The position numbers and the translations under genes are program-made. The notes under the pieces were generated by a model. It searched no databases. It was not told the DNA's origin and worked only from the letters and a program-made list of their open reading frames with translations. Shown one piece after another: positions 26,341-38,619 of a stretch of DNA of 64,000 bases. Position 1 is the stretch's first letter. Every line of letters begins with the position of its first letter. Source of the stretch: Tetrahymena elliotti 4EA (taxonomy: Eukaryota > Ciliophora > Oligohymenophorea > Hymenostomatida > Tetrahymenidae). The stretch is from positions 322,748-386,747 of the forward strand of contig JH720305.1 of the NCBI GenBank assembly GCA_000231825.2, read 5' to 3'.

Positions 26341-28070
26341 TTGTATATATCCTCAAGAAAAAATAAAAATAATTAAAGCGGAATGTGTTTTAGCTATTTC
26401 AGAAATTTACTATCAATTAAATTATCTTAATTTTAATATATTTTATAAAAATAACAGTTATTCAATTTCAATTTTCAAAATTTGGGTGTGATTTTTGGGT
26501 AAATTTTAAATTTAGTAGATACTTTTAAAACAACTTAGCTTGATCAAGCTGAATCTTTCAAAAATAAAAATAGTTGAGAAATAAATTATTTAATATTTTC
26601 ATCAAATAAAATATATTTTATTTAAATAGTGATGATACATTTCTACATTTAAATTTATCAATATCATTATTACATTTTAAGATCAAAATAATTCATTTAG
26701 ATTTAACACATATCATTTATCTTGATTTTGTTAATTAAAACAAATATTAGAAATTTTTTTAAATGAATTAAAAAATAATATTAATAATTCATGGATTAGT
26801 AATTAACATCAAACAAATTAATTAAAAATTGACTAATTTTTTATTTCTATATTAAACACTAATAATAATATAATAATATTTGATTGACATATGGTCTATT
26901 TTATAAAAAATATTTTATATATTTTATCAATTTATTTTAATTTATNNNNNNNNNNNNNNNNNNNNNNNNNNNNNNNNNNNNNNNNNNNNNNNNNNNNNNN
27001 NNNNNNNNNNNNNNNNNNNNNNNNNNNNNNNNNNNNNNNNNNNNNTAAATTTTTATATAACGTTCATAAGTTCACCATATTCAAAAATATAGTTACCTCA
27101 AATCATGTGGTGTATAGTGTTGATTTATATTATGAAAAAAAGTTTCAAAAAAATATTGTTTAATTTATTGATTGATTTATTTGAATCAAAATTAATCTTT
27201 ATTAAATAAAAATTAATAAATATTTTCAAAAGACTATTTTAGCATCATCTAAGAATAATCAATAAACATTAGTATATTTTATTAATTCTAAATTATAGGA
27301 ATCAGAAAAAGAATTCAAAGAAAATTTATAATTTAATAGAACATAAGAGAGGTGATTATTTTAAAATAAAGTTAAATTTATTTATGTGTAATATTTTAGC
27401 ATTCATGGAAGTAATAACTACTAATTCTTCTCTACCTTAATAAGTTTTTTATTTTAAAGTATATTTTATATTTGAATATCTTTCTTTTTTAATAAAACTT
27501 TAAAACATTAAACTAATAAATTTTTAATTTTTTTTATAATCCAAATTAAATATTAAAAAGATTATTAAGCTATTTATGTTTAAAAATATCTTTTTATAAA
27601 TTATATAAAGATTAAAAATAAATTTGTATTATTAAATTATGATAAAATAGTGATAATTTGCTCTTTATTTACAACAACTCCATACTTAAAAGAAAATGAT
27701 ATCAAGTAAAAATTTAGTATTTCACCAAATTTATTTTTAAAATTTAAACACCAAAAACTCGAATTTTTTTAAAATGAATAGAATTATAAATAAAGATTTA
27801 AAATATTTCTTGTAAATTTTTTCAACTGAATTTAAATTTAAATTAAATAATGAATTATTTAACAAGTTTTTTATTATAATTAATATTTTTCAATTTAGAT
27901 TAAAATAATTTAAAAACATATCAATTTTTGTTATTATATTAATTATTAGTATATTTCTCTACTGATTGTTTTTTTAATTAACAAAAATAACTTTCAAATA
28001 AAACATTGACTCATTAAAAAATAACAAAAAAAAAAAGTGATTGGAAAAAAGTTAAATCTATTTTAAAGAT
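26341..28070. other. A+T-rich non-coding region with assembly gap
   Basis: No sustained coding frame on either side of the 100-N gap. The last 60 bases before 28071 resemble the leader of the second kinase-family copy (shared gttaaatctatt near 22144 and 28051). Confidence 0.55.
26946..27045. other. Assembly gap (100 N)
   Basis: Exactly 100 Ns, the usual placeholder for a gap of unknown size. It lies between kinase-family copies 2 and 3, where repeats would hinder assembly, so further copies may be missing here. Confidence 0.95.
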
Positions 28071-28703
28071 ATGTAGAACAGTTAAAATTAATTTGAATTT
28101 ATTCAATCAACAGATCAACCTTAAAGTTAATTTTTGGATGATCAAAAGTAAGACGCTCTGATTAGAACTAGAAGCAGATAAAAATTAATTGAAAAATAGC
28201 AATAAACTAAGAGAGAAAATGAGAAAATAATCTTAGCAAGCTCAAAAGACAAAAAAACCAAACCAAGAATTAATTGGAAAAGAAAATATCTAAGAAGCTA
28301 TAACGCAGAGAGAAGGGAAGTAATTAAAAAATAACTTAGAATTAATTACACAAAGCTAATGTCCATCTTAGTTAAAATGCTAATGATTAAGCATAAAAAC
28401 AAAATTAACAAAAAATATCTCTAATTTCGAATGAAAAGATAAGCAAAAAAAAAAATTTGATTAAGTTTTTGATTAATAGAGTTCTCAAATTTCACATTAA
28501 AACTTTGAAAATATAACAAATTTATCTATTGATTGTTTTAATAAAGAAGATCTTTTACAATTAAATAAAAACTGTTAACTTCAATATGGGTAATAAAGTT
28601 AATTAAGAAATACAACTCAAATTAATACTTTTTCTTAGCAGTAAAATTAAGACATGCTTATTGAGTATCAAAAACTTAACTCATCTAAATTAAATAATAA
28701 ATG
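28071..28703 (+). pseudogene. Decayed third copy of the kinase-TPR family (N-terminal part)
   Basis: ATG 28071 opens MQNSQNQFEFIQSTDQPQ and then QFLDDQKQDA, clearly related to the starts of copies 1 and 2 (QPQINFLDEKKQDA, QPQISFLDEEKQDA). The frame is lost after about 60 codons. Recognisable family-like text returns in other frames, such as NLSIDCFNKEDLLQLNKNC near 28520-28570, ending at a TGA near 28701-28703. No kinase or TPR part is seen. I read it as a truncated, degenerate paralogue. It could instead be a short gene with unresolved introns. Confidence 0.55.
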
Positions 28704-29070
28704 ATCAAAGAAAGGCACAAAAGAAGAGTAAAATATATTTGCTAATGAAACAGATATACCTGAGTTCATTATTTTCAGTATTAAAAGAATTATTTAGGTA
28801 ATAATAAAAGGATTAAGAATATTAGAAATCTGAAATATTTTCTATAATTAGAAATAATAATATTTGTTATTTAGAATATTTAATTTATATTGTAGAGAGA
28901 ATATAAATAAGTGATTGATAAAATTTAGGTAAATAATAATTAGCCATAAATAGTAAAGAAATTATCTGTTTGTCCATAATAAAAAATAAAAAAGGAATTA
29001 TACTAAAGAAAAATACCAAAAATTGTATTAATAAAAGTTTAGATAAAAGACAAAAAAGAATTTAGTGAAA

Positions 29071-29895
29071 ATGGAAGATCAAGAAAACCTACTGCTGAAT
29101 AAGTAAAATCCAAATAATTAAAGATAAGAGAAGATTAAGAAATATGTTTAGATAGTAGCAACAATAATTGTTATTATTTTGACTTTGTATTGCTATATTT
29201 CTTCATTTATAAATGGATTTAAAGGAGGAGATTTTGAAAAAAAAGTATATAATGGATCTGAATCGTGTTAAACTACTACTTGTTATTATTATCCCCTTAA
29301 AGATGCTATCTATGTTGATGTGGATAAAGAAAATTGCTTTATTGATTAAACTAATTTCTTTCTTGATGTTGATCTTACTGGGTCTACTGGATATTTATTT
29401 ATGTACTTCGGGATCTTTGCATGGGGAATGCTCTTCAGAGTATTACTATTTTTATACAAAGCTTAATATAACTAAATGAAGATATTAATTTTTCAGATGT
29501 TATATAATCTTACTAAATATTATTTGAATACAGTAGTATTCTAATTTTAGAATATGGATTGTTCAGGTAAATGTATAAAAGTAAAAGATTCTCCCATGGG
29601 TGATGCTTCTAATTATGCTGCTTATGTTGGAATGTCATTTTTATCATCAGGATTATGTTGGGCATTCATAAGTTTGTACTGTAATTTAGTAGGTTGTTTT
29701 ATATTTTGTTTCTATTTAGGAATAATTGTTGGTTGTATAGCATTCAATGTTTCTGCTGCATTAGTCTTAGCCTCTCCTGTATCTATTTTAGGCATAGCTA
29801 TTCCTTTCAAAATATTAATGGTTTATTACATCTTGAAAGGATGTAAAGAAATCTATGATATTTGGTAAATAAAAAAGAAAGATAGTATCAGATGA
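29071..29895 (+). CDS. Cysteine-rich multi-pass membrane protein, 274 aa, unknown
   Basis: Single-exon ORF from ATG 29071 to TGA 29893-29895, intact in the ciliate code. A charged N-terminus of about 23 residues (MEDQENLLLNKQNPNNQRQ) precedes the first hydrophobic span (about 24-44). A loop of about 60 residues follows with four cysteines (including ESCQTTTC), a glycosylation-like NGS and many acidic residues, probably lumenal or extracellular. A second span lies at about 107-130. A second polar loop contains NMDCSGKC, and then come two or three closely packed spans from about 185 to 258 rich in G, A, C and S. It ends KGCKEIYDIWQIKKK, a basic tail. I do not recognise the family. Absence of introns and good length make it a confident gene, but function is unknown. 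Confidence 0.7.
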
Positions 29896-30049
29896 ATAGC
29901 ATTATCAATAATAAAAGAATTAATTTTTTTTTTATGTTAAGAATATATATTATTAAAATAAAATAACAAAGTATTTAAAAAATTATAAATATTCACTATT
30001 ATCACTCACTTTAAAGAAAGATATTATATATAATCAGAGGAATACATTA

Positions 30050-30770
30050 ACATCGATTTTGAGAATAAATACAATAATTATCTTCATTATTTTACTTTTC
30101 ATTTGTAGGTTAAATTATTACATTTGTTTTTTGGTTAATGAAATCTAATTTAATATTATTTTAAATAATTAATATCAAAAGAGAATATTACAAAAATGCT
30201 AAATTTAAAATGTTTACTCTTAAATTTTTAAACTAAAGAGTTTATTGAAGACATATACATTAATATAAATTATAATTATAAACAGATTAGTCTCATTATA
30301 TATTAATAAGGTGATTTATTCTTGGAAATTTAGGCTGTTAAATCCAATTTAAAGTGAAAATTTTAAAAATATCCAATAAAATTTATTTTAAAACTTTTGA
30401 TTGTTCAATTTTTAAGATTGAAGTAAAGAATAATAACAATAATGATCTTCATTATTTTACTTTTCATTTGTGAGTTTTTTTATTAGACTTGCTTTGGTTT
30501 ATGAAATCTGATATTATTTTAAATAATTAATATCAAGAATTTTATGAAATGCTAAATTTAAAATGTTTACTCTTCAATCTTTAAATTAAATAGTTTATTT
30601 AAAGCATATCCATTAATATAAATTATAATTAAAAGTTCTAATACAATAACTGAGGTTATTTTTCTTTGAAATTAAGGCTGTTAAATCAAATTTTAGATTA
30701 AAATGTTAAAAATATCTAATACAATTTATTTTAAAATTGGAAATTGTTCAATTTTTAAGATAGTATTTTT
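30050..30770. repeat. Diverged non-coding tandem duplication, unit about 360 bases
   Basis: Two adjacent direct copies. The first runs about 30060-30420 and the second about 30425-30770. Shared landmarks in the same order: cttcattattttacttttca (30082 and 30451), a block around atgctaaatttaaaatgttt (30196 and 30548), aggctgttaaatc (about 30333 and 30675), and ttgttcaatttttaagat near each end. Divergence is roughly 15-20% by eye. No coding frame. Confidence 0.75.
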
Positions 30771-31284
30771 CTTAAATTATTTTATGAATTGAAGCTATTT
30801 ATTTTTTGTTAAAACTTCTTTATAAAAATAATTCGATTTATGTTTTTTTAGGTAAAGTTAGAAAATTGTTAATGAAATAAAGTTAGCAAGTCGAAAAGAA
30901 GAATTAGTGTTTTTTGAATTTGGGTCTGTGAAAAGTATTTAACTGATATTTTAAACGAAAAGTATTCAGTTAGATGAAGAAAGAAAAAAATGAGAAAGAA
31001 TTAAAAGAAAATAGAATTTTGAATGAGTTACTTATATGATTCTTAAAATCCGTTTGGTTAAATAGTTTGTTTGAATGAATGAAAAAAGAATGGCTTGAAA
31101 GGGAAAAATGATTACTGAAAATCCAGGAATAAAATTTTGTGTATATGTAATTTGTAATATTGTAATGAAAGATAAAAAATTCTGAATAATTTTTTACTAG
31201 AGTGAATTTTTTTGAGAAATTATTTGAAATAGGTAGTAAGTACTCAAATGATGATAGAGATTAAAAGAAAAAAAGATAGCATTC

Positions 31285-31302
31285 ATATATATATATATAT
31301 AT
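31285..31302. repeat. AT dinucleotide run
   Basis: About nine alternating AT units in the intergenic region upstream of the DHHC gene. Confidence 0.8.
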
Positions 31303-32115
31303 ACAAAAAGTAAAAATCAAAGCAATCACACAAAAAGAGATAAGGGTAAAAAGATCACCAAAACCACTTATCCAATAGTTTATCTTACTAATTCCTCAAA
31401 ATGAGGAAGCCATCTAATTTATTAAAATGCAAGTGGCTCGAGGGCAGAAGTATTTCATAAACATTTTGGTTTTTTACCTTTGGTTTTTTGTGTTTAGCAA
31501 AAAATCCACTTATTCATTTCACTTATTAATCAATTATGGTTTTTATTTTACATTTTGGATAATAGGGAGGCTGGCACCTGTCCTTTACATAATCTTCCAA
31601 GTCTTGGCCTTGATTTTACTACAATTTACAGAACAGATTTTTACAAGAGAGTTGGGCATCAATTTAATTTTTTTTTGGTAAAGAATATTTCAATTTAGTA
31701 TTTTGCATTCTTACATACTATCTCTCTATGTATGTATGTATTTAACTAGACTTTAGATTAAACTAATTGCTGATTGATATTGAAGCATTGATCAATCAAT
31801 CAATAAATTACATGCTGATTGATTTATATTTGCTCCAGCAATTAAAAATTGATTAAAGAATAATTCAAAACAAAGTTAAATTTTTAATCCTATTTCAAAA
31901 TATAAATCATCTCATATTCATTCATTCAATCAATCAACTGATCTATTAATCAATCAATCAATCCTTCAATCATAAATTAAATTTTTTTCTAGTTAAATTG
32001 ATGGCAATTCTCATGTTTAATTTGTCCAATTAATAACCAAATTTTATATTTTAAAGGATATTTTGGTCTTTAAGTGTAACCTTTTACTATATAATTGTTT
32101 TTAGAAATCCTGGCT

Positions 32116-35100
32116 ATGTTCGATATGCAGAAAAAGTCTCCGCTCATTAATAATGTAAATAAGTAAGAGTTATTTACATTGATATTTTTAATTTTTTTAA
32201 AACCATTCATTGATTCGTTCTATCAACAATCTATGAAAAGTTAATTAAATTACTTGTTTAAAGAGATAATTATAATTTCTATTTTGAATATAATTTGCAT
32301 TTTTCTTTTCATAATAATAGACATCCTACTAATTAGATGGTTCAATATTAAATAGCAAGGATATTTAGAGCAATTAGGTGCCTCAAATGAATCGCGAATA
32401 AACTTTAAGTGGAGCAGGTGCTGTGAAATTTAACAAAAAAGAGCTCTCTATCATGAAAATCTAATCTAAATTAAATCATACAAGTGTTATATAAGCACAG
32501 CTTTAGTAGTAATAGCAGATGTCGCAGCAACTTTCTACTGTGAATTAGAATGTAAATTAAGCTAATTTTAGTAAATCGTAGCTTCATGATGAGTATTAAT
32601 CTGAAATGATTTCGTAACCCCATTTAAACATAAATGCTGCTACGTAGGAATAAGCAAATAATACTAACCCAAATATGAAAGATATGAATAATAATTTTAA
32701 CAGTACCTCATTTCATTATAATCCTTTAAATCAGGTTTATCAAGACAATATTTAAGGGTTTGTTCCTGCCTTGTATTAATTGACTTCATAAATATAAAAT
32801 TAGAGCAATAATGTTAAAAATAATCAAGGATATAATGCAAAAAACTCTTAATTTAATAATTAAAATAGTGCTGTAAATTACAGTAGCTAGATGGATGGCA
32901 ATTAATATTCAGTTCAAGGTTTTTAAGCCAAATTAAATGGAAATTATGAAGAAGAACGGTAGATAAATAATAGCGATATTAGACCTTGTTAAATATAAAA
33001 TGAAATATAAAATTAAAACTAAGAATAAAATAGTAACAATCCTGATATAACTTAAAAGGAAATACTTTCTTAAAATTGTATATAGAATAATTTATTTAGT
33101 ACTACATCATAATAACCATAGACAAGCCATTTTTATATGGGACCAAATACACATATTTATTATCAAACTTCTCATACCGATTTAACAAGCAATGGAAATA
33201 CATAAAAAAATAACTAAAAATATTAAATTTGCGATGAAATTGTTCATGATGGAGCAAGTTCTAATTAATTAGCTTTGAATGGATTGCAACAGTAAGCATC
33301 TAAAACTATTGTTAATTAAAATAAAATGAACGATTTACTTAAGGAAGAATCATATAAATACATTCAAAATAGCATAAAAGCTACTGTCTCAGAGTTTGGA
33401 AAGCCTACTAAATAAAGTTAAAAACATTTGTAAACAGAGAATTATGGAGTAACAGAAGTATATCCTGAAACAAATGTATTTATGGGAGGCGAATCTGAAG
33501 GAGCAATCACAGTGATGCAAGCTATGCAAATATATCCCAATTAGTTTTATAATTACGAGTTAGGAGAGGAATTGCAAGTAGACGATGATGATGAAGAAGA
33601 ATCAGATAGAGTAAAGAGCTTTAGAGAGAACTCAGAAAGTGTTTAAAGTTAATAAATATGCTTGGATGATCTAAATGATGAAGAGGAAGAAGAAGAAGAA
33701 AAAGAAGAAAAGGAGGAAGAAAAGTAATAATAGATAAGCAAAAGCCAAGAGAATGAAGAGGATGCTTTTAATGGAGATATTGATGAGCATGTACCTAGTA
33801 ATTCAAATGAAAATTAGGCAAAAAATGTAATAAACAATGATCATTTAAAGGCTCTTAAAAAGAAAATTGCTGGAACAACTCTCTCAAAAGTTGAAAGATA
33901 AGAGCAAACACAGGTTGATGCTGTTTAATAATAATAAAAATTAGTTTAATTTGATCCACAATCAAACAGGGAAAATTACATTGAAGAATAAGTAAGCCCA
34001 AAAAAATATAAAGCAAAAATATCTTTTTCACCAAACATTGAATAAAAACTTTTTATTGATGATTCTGGGTAGATAAACCAAGATATAAACGAACTAGAAG
34101 TGAAAGTGATAGGGTAAAATCGACTTGCTAAATCAACTCCTTCTTTAAATAACAAATAAAAAAGTATTATGAAATAAAACTAATAATATAAAATCAATGA
34201 AAATTAAGAAAGTCTACATTAAAATAATATTTAACAAAGCTTTTAGCATAGCTAATTTTTTTAAAATAACCATATTTCTAATGAATTAAGTCACTTTAAT
34301 AATCTGAATGACCAAGTTATTACAAATTATAATATATCATTTGGAAGAAACTTTAAAGAAGAATTGTTGAACCATGAAAATTTAATGGTTAATTTTGTAG
34401 AAGAATAAAAATACAAAGGGTTGGATATTTAAGTTTAAGGAATTAAAATAAATACTTAGCCTTCATGCAACATCTTAAGTAGTCCAAGAGATAATTCAAG
34501 TTATTTTGCTTCTACTTACAGCGAATCTCATTAGAGTCCTACATATAAAAGTAAATAGCCAAAAATTTAAAGTGTTTTAGAATTTCAGCATCAAGGAGGT
34601 GTTTATTATAAGGAAAGAGAGAAGAATTCTCCATAAGTTATAACTTAATCACCTAATTGTCCAGAAGGAGTTAGATTCTTTTAATAAAACTACAGCAGCG
34701 AAGCTATCAAAGAATAGGATTTGTTATCCCCTATCTAATATATTGATCCTTAACAATAATAATATTATTTTTAGGAACTTATCTAGAAGAAACTTTCTTT
34801 TAACACACCTGATTAAAATAATTATATGCAATAACATGAAGAATATCTTGATGACGAGGCCTCTTATAGAGATTACAAGTAAAGGTTTTAATAAGATTAT
34901 TTGGGCAAAACACTTTTCAGGAATGAATGTCCAAATTCAATAAACAATTCTAATTTTGATGCTAATTTTGAATAGGAATTTATATACTCTGCATTATCTT
35001 CAAACAAACTCCTAAACTCATACAATCACTCAAGGAAAAGCAGCAATCACTTTAACTCTCAGTAGAAAGGTAAAGGTGGCGGTGGATATATCCTTAATAA

Positions 35101-37838
35101 TTCATAGAGAGATCCATCTTTTGTTGAATTTGTTGGAAATATTGGCATGAATAAAAAAGGAAATGCATAAAACAATAGCAACCTTGCCTTTAAAAACAAT
35201 TTTAATTATGAAACAACCATAGAAGAAGATAAAAATCATACCCAATAAATGAATAGTCCTTAGTTAAATAAAAGGAGTAAATCATTTTAAAATTAAGATA
35301 TCTATCAAAATAAATAACAACATATATCTGGTGCTTCCTCTTCAAAGAATAGCTATTTTGTAGAAAATACATTTGAGCAATAAATTCGTAGCTCAAGCAC
35401 TGCTTCAAATAAGAAAGGAAAACCCCTATAATTCTTTTAAAGCAATTAAAAACTAAAATAAAATAATTTGAGCTTAAATAACAATTTAAGTATTGAGGAA
35501 AATTTAAACACAAAACCTGAGAATCAATTAGACTAATAATAATCACGAATTGAAGAATACAGCCATAAAAATTTTACAGATCCTTAATAGAGAGAGATAT
35601 TAGAAGATAGTGATTAACTTAAAGTATTACATATTAAGAATATAAATTAGAAAATAAGTAGTGATGATTAAATCATAGAATATTAAGAGAATGTATTTCT
35701 AGCAAATAGAGCTTAGGAGAGTTTGCATAATTTAAATTATCATTCTAAAGAAATGGGATAAGAAAAGAATGATGAGCGTAATAAAATACCTGACAGTATT
35801 TCTTTTACAAATTAATTATTGTAGCCATTAAGTACGAACACAAATGTTCATTTGACTCTAACAGATAATAAAATTAGTAATAACATTCAGAATACTACCA
35901 AAAGCTGCTTTACTGATAATTCTCCTCATTAAATGTCACCATAATAATTTGCATCTTTGAATGGAATCTAAAATAAAGATCTGAATTTTCTTACAAAGAA
36001 ATGCACTAATACTGTTGCTAAATATAGCCAATCAAGTATAAATTCTAATCAAAACTATTTTGCACCTTAAGGCACCAAAAATAACTAATCACCTTCATAT
36101 TCATTCAAAGATAAAGCAGCTTCTATTAAATTAGCTAATAATAGGAATGCTAATAGCTAGCAATTTACCTATAATAATGATGAAATTTAATAAGAAAATG
36201 TAAGGTTTCATACTTCTCCTTAAAAGTAAAAAAGTTTTATTGATTAAAACTCACATAATGGTTTTTCAAGAGAGGAATTACAGTTATTTTCTAATGAATA
36301 AATAGAGAGTAGTGTGAAGACAAAGCTTTAATTAAAAACTTAAACATTTTCAAATATCATTGATAAATAAAATAACATAGAAACTGATGCAGGTAGTGTT
36401 TCTAATATCTGTAATTTATAGAAAAAGGAATCCAAAAGTAGTCTACCTCCATAATAGCCAATATTAAAATAAAATAATTCTAATCTTGTGGGTAAAACTG
36501 TAGTATTTGCTCATCAGGGATCAAGCTCATAAATCTAAGGATATTAAGGCTCATAATTATAACCAAGCTCATAATTTATTTCACACATAATAGGAAGCAC
36601 TAAAGAAGGCTCATACCTATAATAGCATAAAGCAGGCTAATAACCTTAGATAAATAATATAAACTATAATAATACAGCCCCTGTTGCTATTTATTCTCCT
36701 TCTGCAAAATCAAATCTGACTATTTTAAATACAGCTGGAATGAGTTTCTTCAAAAATAATCAAACAAATCTATCAAATGAATCTTTTAATCAAACAAATA
36801 CTTAATATCCAAACCCACTAACTCCATCTTCTAATGGAAATAATCATCCTCATAACTTAAATATTCAAAAAGATTTATAAAACTTAAATGCTAACAATCA
36901 TATTGAGTCTTTTACTCCAAATCACTTTTCAACTGCTAAAAGAAACAGCAGTAATGCAAATTATTTCCATAAGCTATCTACAGGAATGAGAAACACAATG
37001 AACACTGTCCCAAACATTGTTTGCACTACTCAAGGAAATACAAGTTAAATTCCAAATAACTTAAACCTAAAAAATGGAATTTCAATAATTAACAACAACA
37101 ATAACAACAATAATAATAATAACAACAACAACAATGAGAACATAACTATAACTAATTACACTGCTCCATTCTTTTTTGAAAAGAGATATTGTACATATTG
37201 TTTTATAAATTAACCAACTCGCTCTAAGCACTGTCTAATATGCAATAAGTGTATATCAACATATGACCATCACTGCCCTTGGATAGGAGTTTGCATAGCT
37301 TAAAGAAATCACCTATTTTTCTTTTTGTTCATAATTTGTTAAAATATAGTCTGCACATTAACAATTATTTAGGTAAGTTATTATTTTTAATATTACTTCA
37401 ATCTAAAATTTAAAATTAAATAGTAAATTTGTTTTCTTGTTGAGAAAGTTGATTGGAAAGCAAGCCAAAGCCTCACTTTAGCTTCATTTAGTATAATATC
37501 TACTTTCTTTTTAGTTTATATATTTGGAATGACCATACTTTTAATTGCATAACACACATACTATATCCTATTCAATCTAACAACTTGTAAGATTTCATTA
37601 AATTTAAATTATTTCTAAATTTAAAAAATAATAATTAATAAAAGGGGAATTCTATTCTTGGGAAAAAATCACATACCTAAAAGACTTACCAAGAAAGTTT
37701 GGAAGTCCTTTTTCTTTAGGAATTTTGAAAAATATAAAACACAGAATCATTTCAACATTTTACTCAGACACTTATGAATGGCAAATAAACAAACTAAGAT
37801 TACCTCCATAAAATAATACAATTACAAATTAGCCTTGA
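32116..37838 (+). CDS. Giant DHHC-type protein S-acyltransferase
   Basis: DHHC enzymes attach palmitate to cysteines of membrane proteins. Exons 32116-32154, 32321-37372, 37424-37586 and 37645-37838 fit phase exactly and give 1,815 residues; I checked the big exon and found no in-frame TGA. Near residue 1637 the cysteine-rich domain begins: CTYCFINQPTRSKHC, CNKC, then YDHHCPWIGVC with the catalytic DHHC at about 1662-1665. A membrane span (HLFFFLFIICQNIVCTL), a second span (about 1715-1745) and the family TTxE motif (TTWE, about 1750-1753) follow. The first about 1,630 residues are N/Q/S/K-rich and apparently disordered, with an acidic run (about 33580-33730) and a polyasparagine run (37100-37136). 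The usual two spans before the DHHC domain are not visible, which is unusual. Intron 37373-37423 lies between the two C-terminal spans. Confidence 0.88.
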
Positions 37839-38619
37839 ATTACTTGAATTCATTTTTTGAATAATTAATTAATTTCAAAATCTAATAACTCACTCTTCTA
37901 CAAAAATCTTAAAAAAAGATAAACTTAATGTAAATAAAAATATTGGAAATTTAAGAAAAGAGGTATAATTCTTATAACTAATTAATAACCTAATTCTTAA
38001 AAACTATTAAAATAAATAAATGGATAAATGAATAATTAATTTTGACTCAAAAAAATAACTTTAAATTTAATTAGACTTAGATTGTTAAATATTAATAAAG
38101 AAAAACATTCAAACATAAACGAATTATTGATAAAAAATAAATTTTATTTTCCAATTAAAAAGGAAAAAATTAAAATAATTTTAGGAATTAAATAGTAATT
38201 TTAAGCAAAGAAATTTTAAGAGAAAAATGCAAATTATTTCATGAATATTTCTAATAATTTGTTAAATATGAATGAATAAAGAAAGAATTATACTATTTAA
38301 TAAGCAAGAAGGAAAAAATTTTTATATTTTACAACAATTAAATTTTGTTTATTGAGCATAATTTCCATAAATATTTGATATGAAAACATAATTAATTTTA
38401 TTAATTAAAATTATTATTAAATTTTAGTATAATTAATACACTTCTGTATTATTTTGCTTCATCTTGTTTCTTCTATAAAAATATATTAAAGGCTCTTCTT
38501 TCAATATTTAAAAACAATCAGATTTTTTGTGTTTATATTCTTTAATTATTCTTAATTATTATAAATGAATTTTTGTCCAATTAGTTATTGAAATTCAATG
38601 ATTTGAGATTAGATTATAA
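37839..38619. other. A+T-rich intergenic spacer
   Basis: No gene or recognisable element seen between the DHHC gene and the first potassium channel. Confidence 0.55.

Larger units (their letters stand above)
29896..32115. other. Intergenic region with repeats and a G+C-richer island
   Basis: Contains the tandem duplication at 30050-30770, an AT dinucleotide run at about 31285-31302, and ATCA/TGAT tetranucleotide repeats around 31785-31975. At about 31400-31720 there is a stretch with visibly higher G+C and open frames on both strands. No gene is assigned with confidence. Confidence 0.5.

Noticed and set aside
29213..29479. Standard-code + strand ORF in the membrane-protein gene
   Set aside because: It is in a different frame from the 274-codon ciliate-code ORF, which spans it and has better composition.
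35202..35546. 114-codon minus-strand ORF
   Set aside because: Lies inside the verified open 5 kb exon of the DHHC gene and has no recognisable content.
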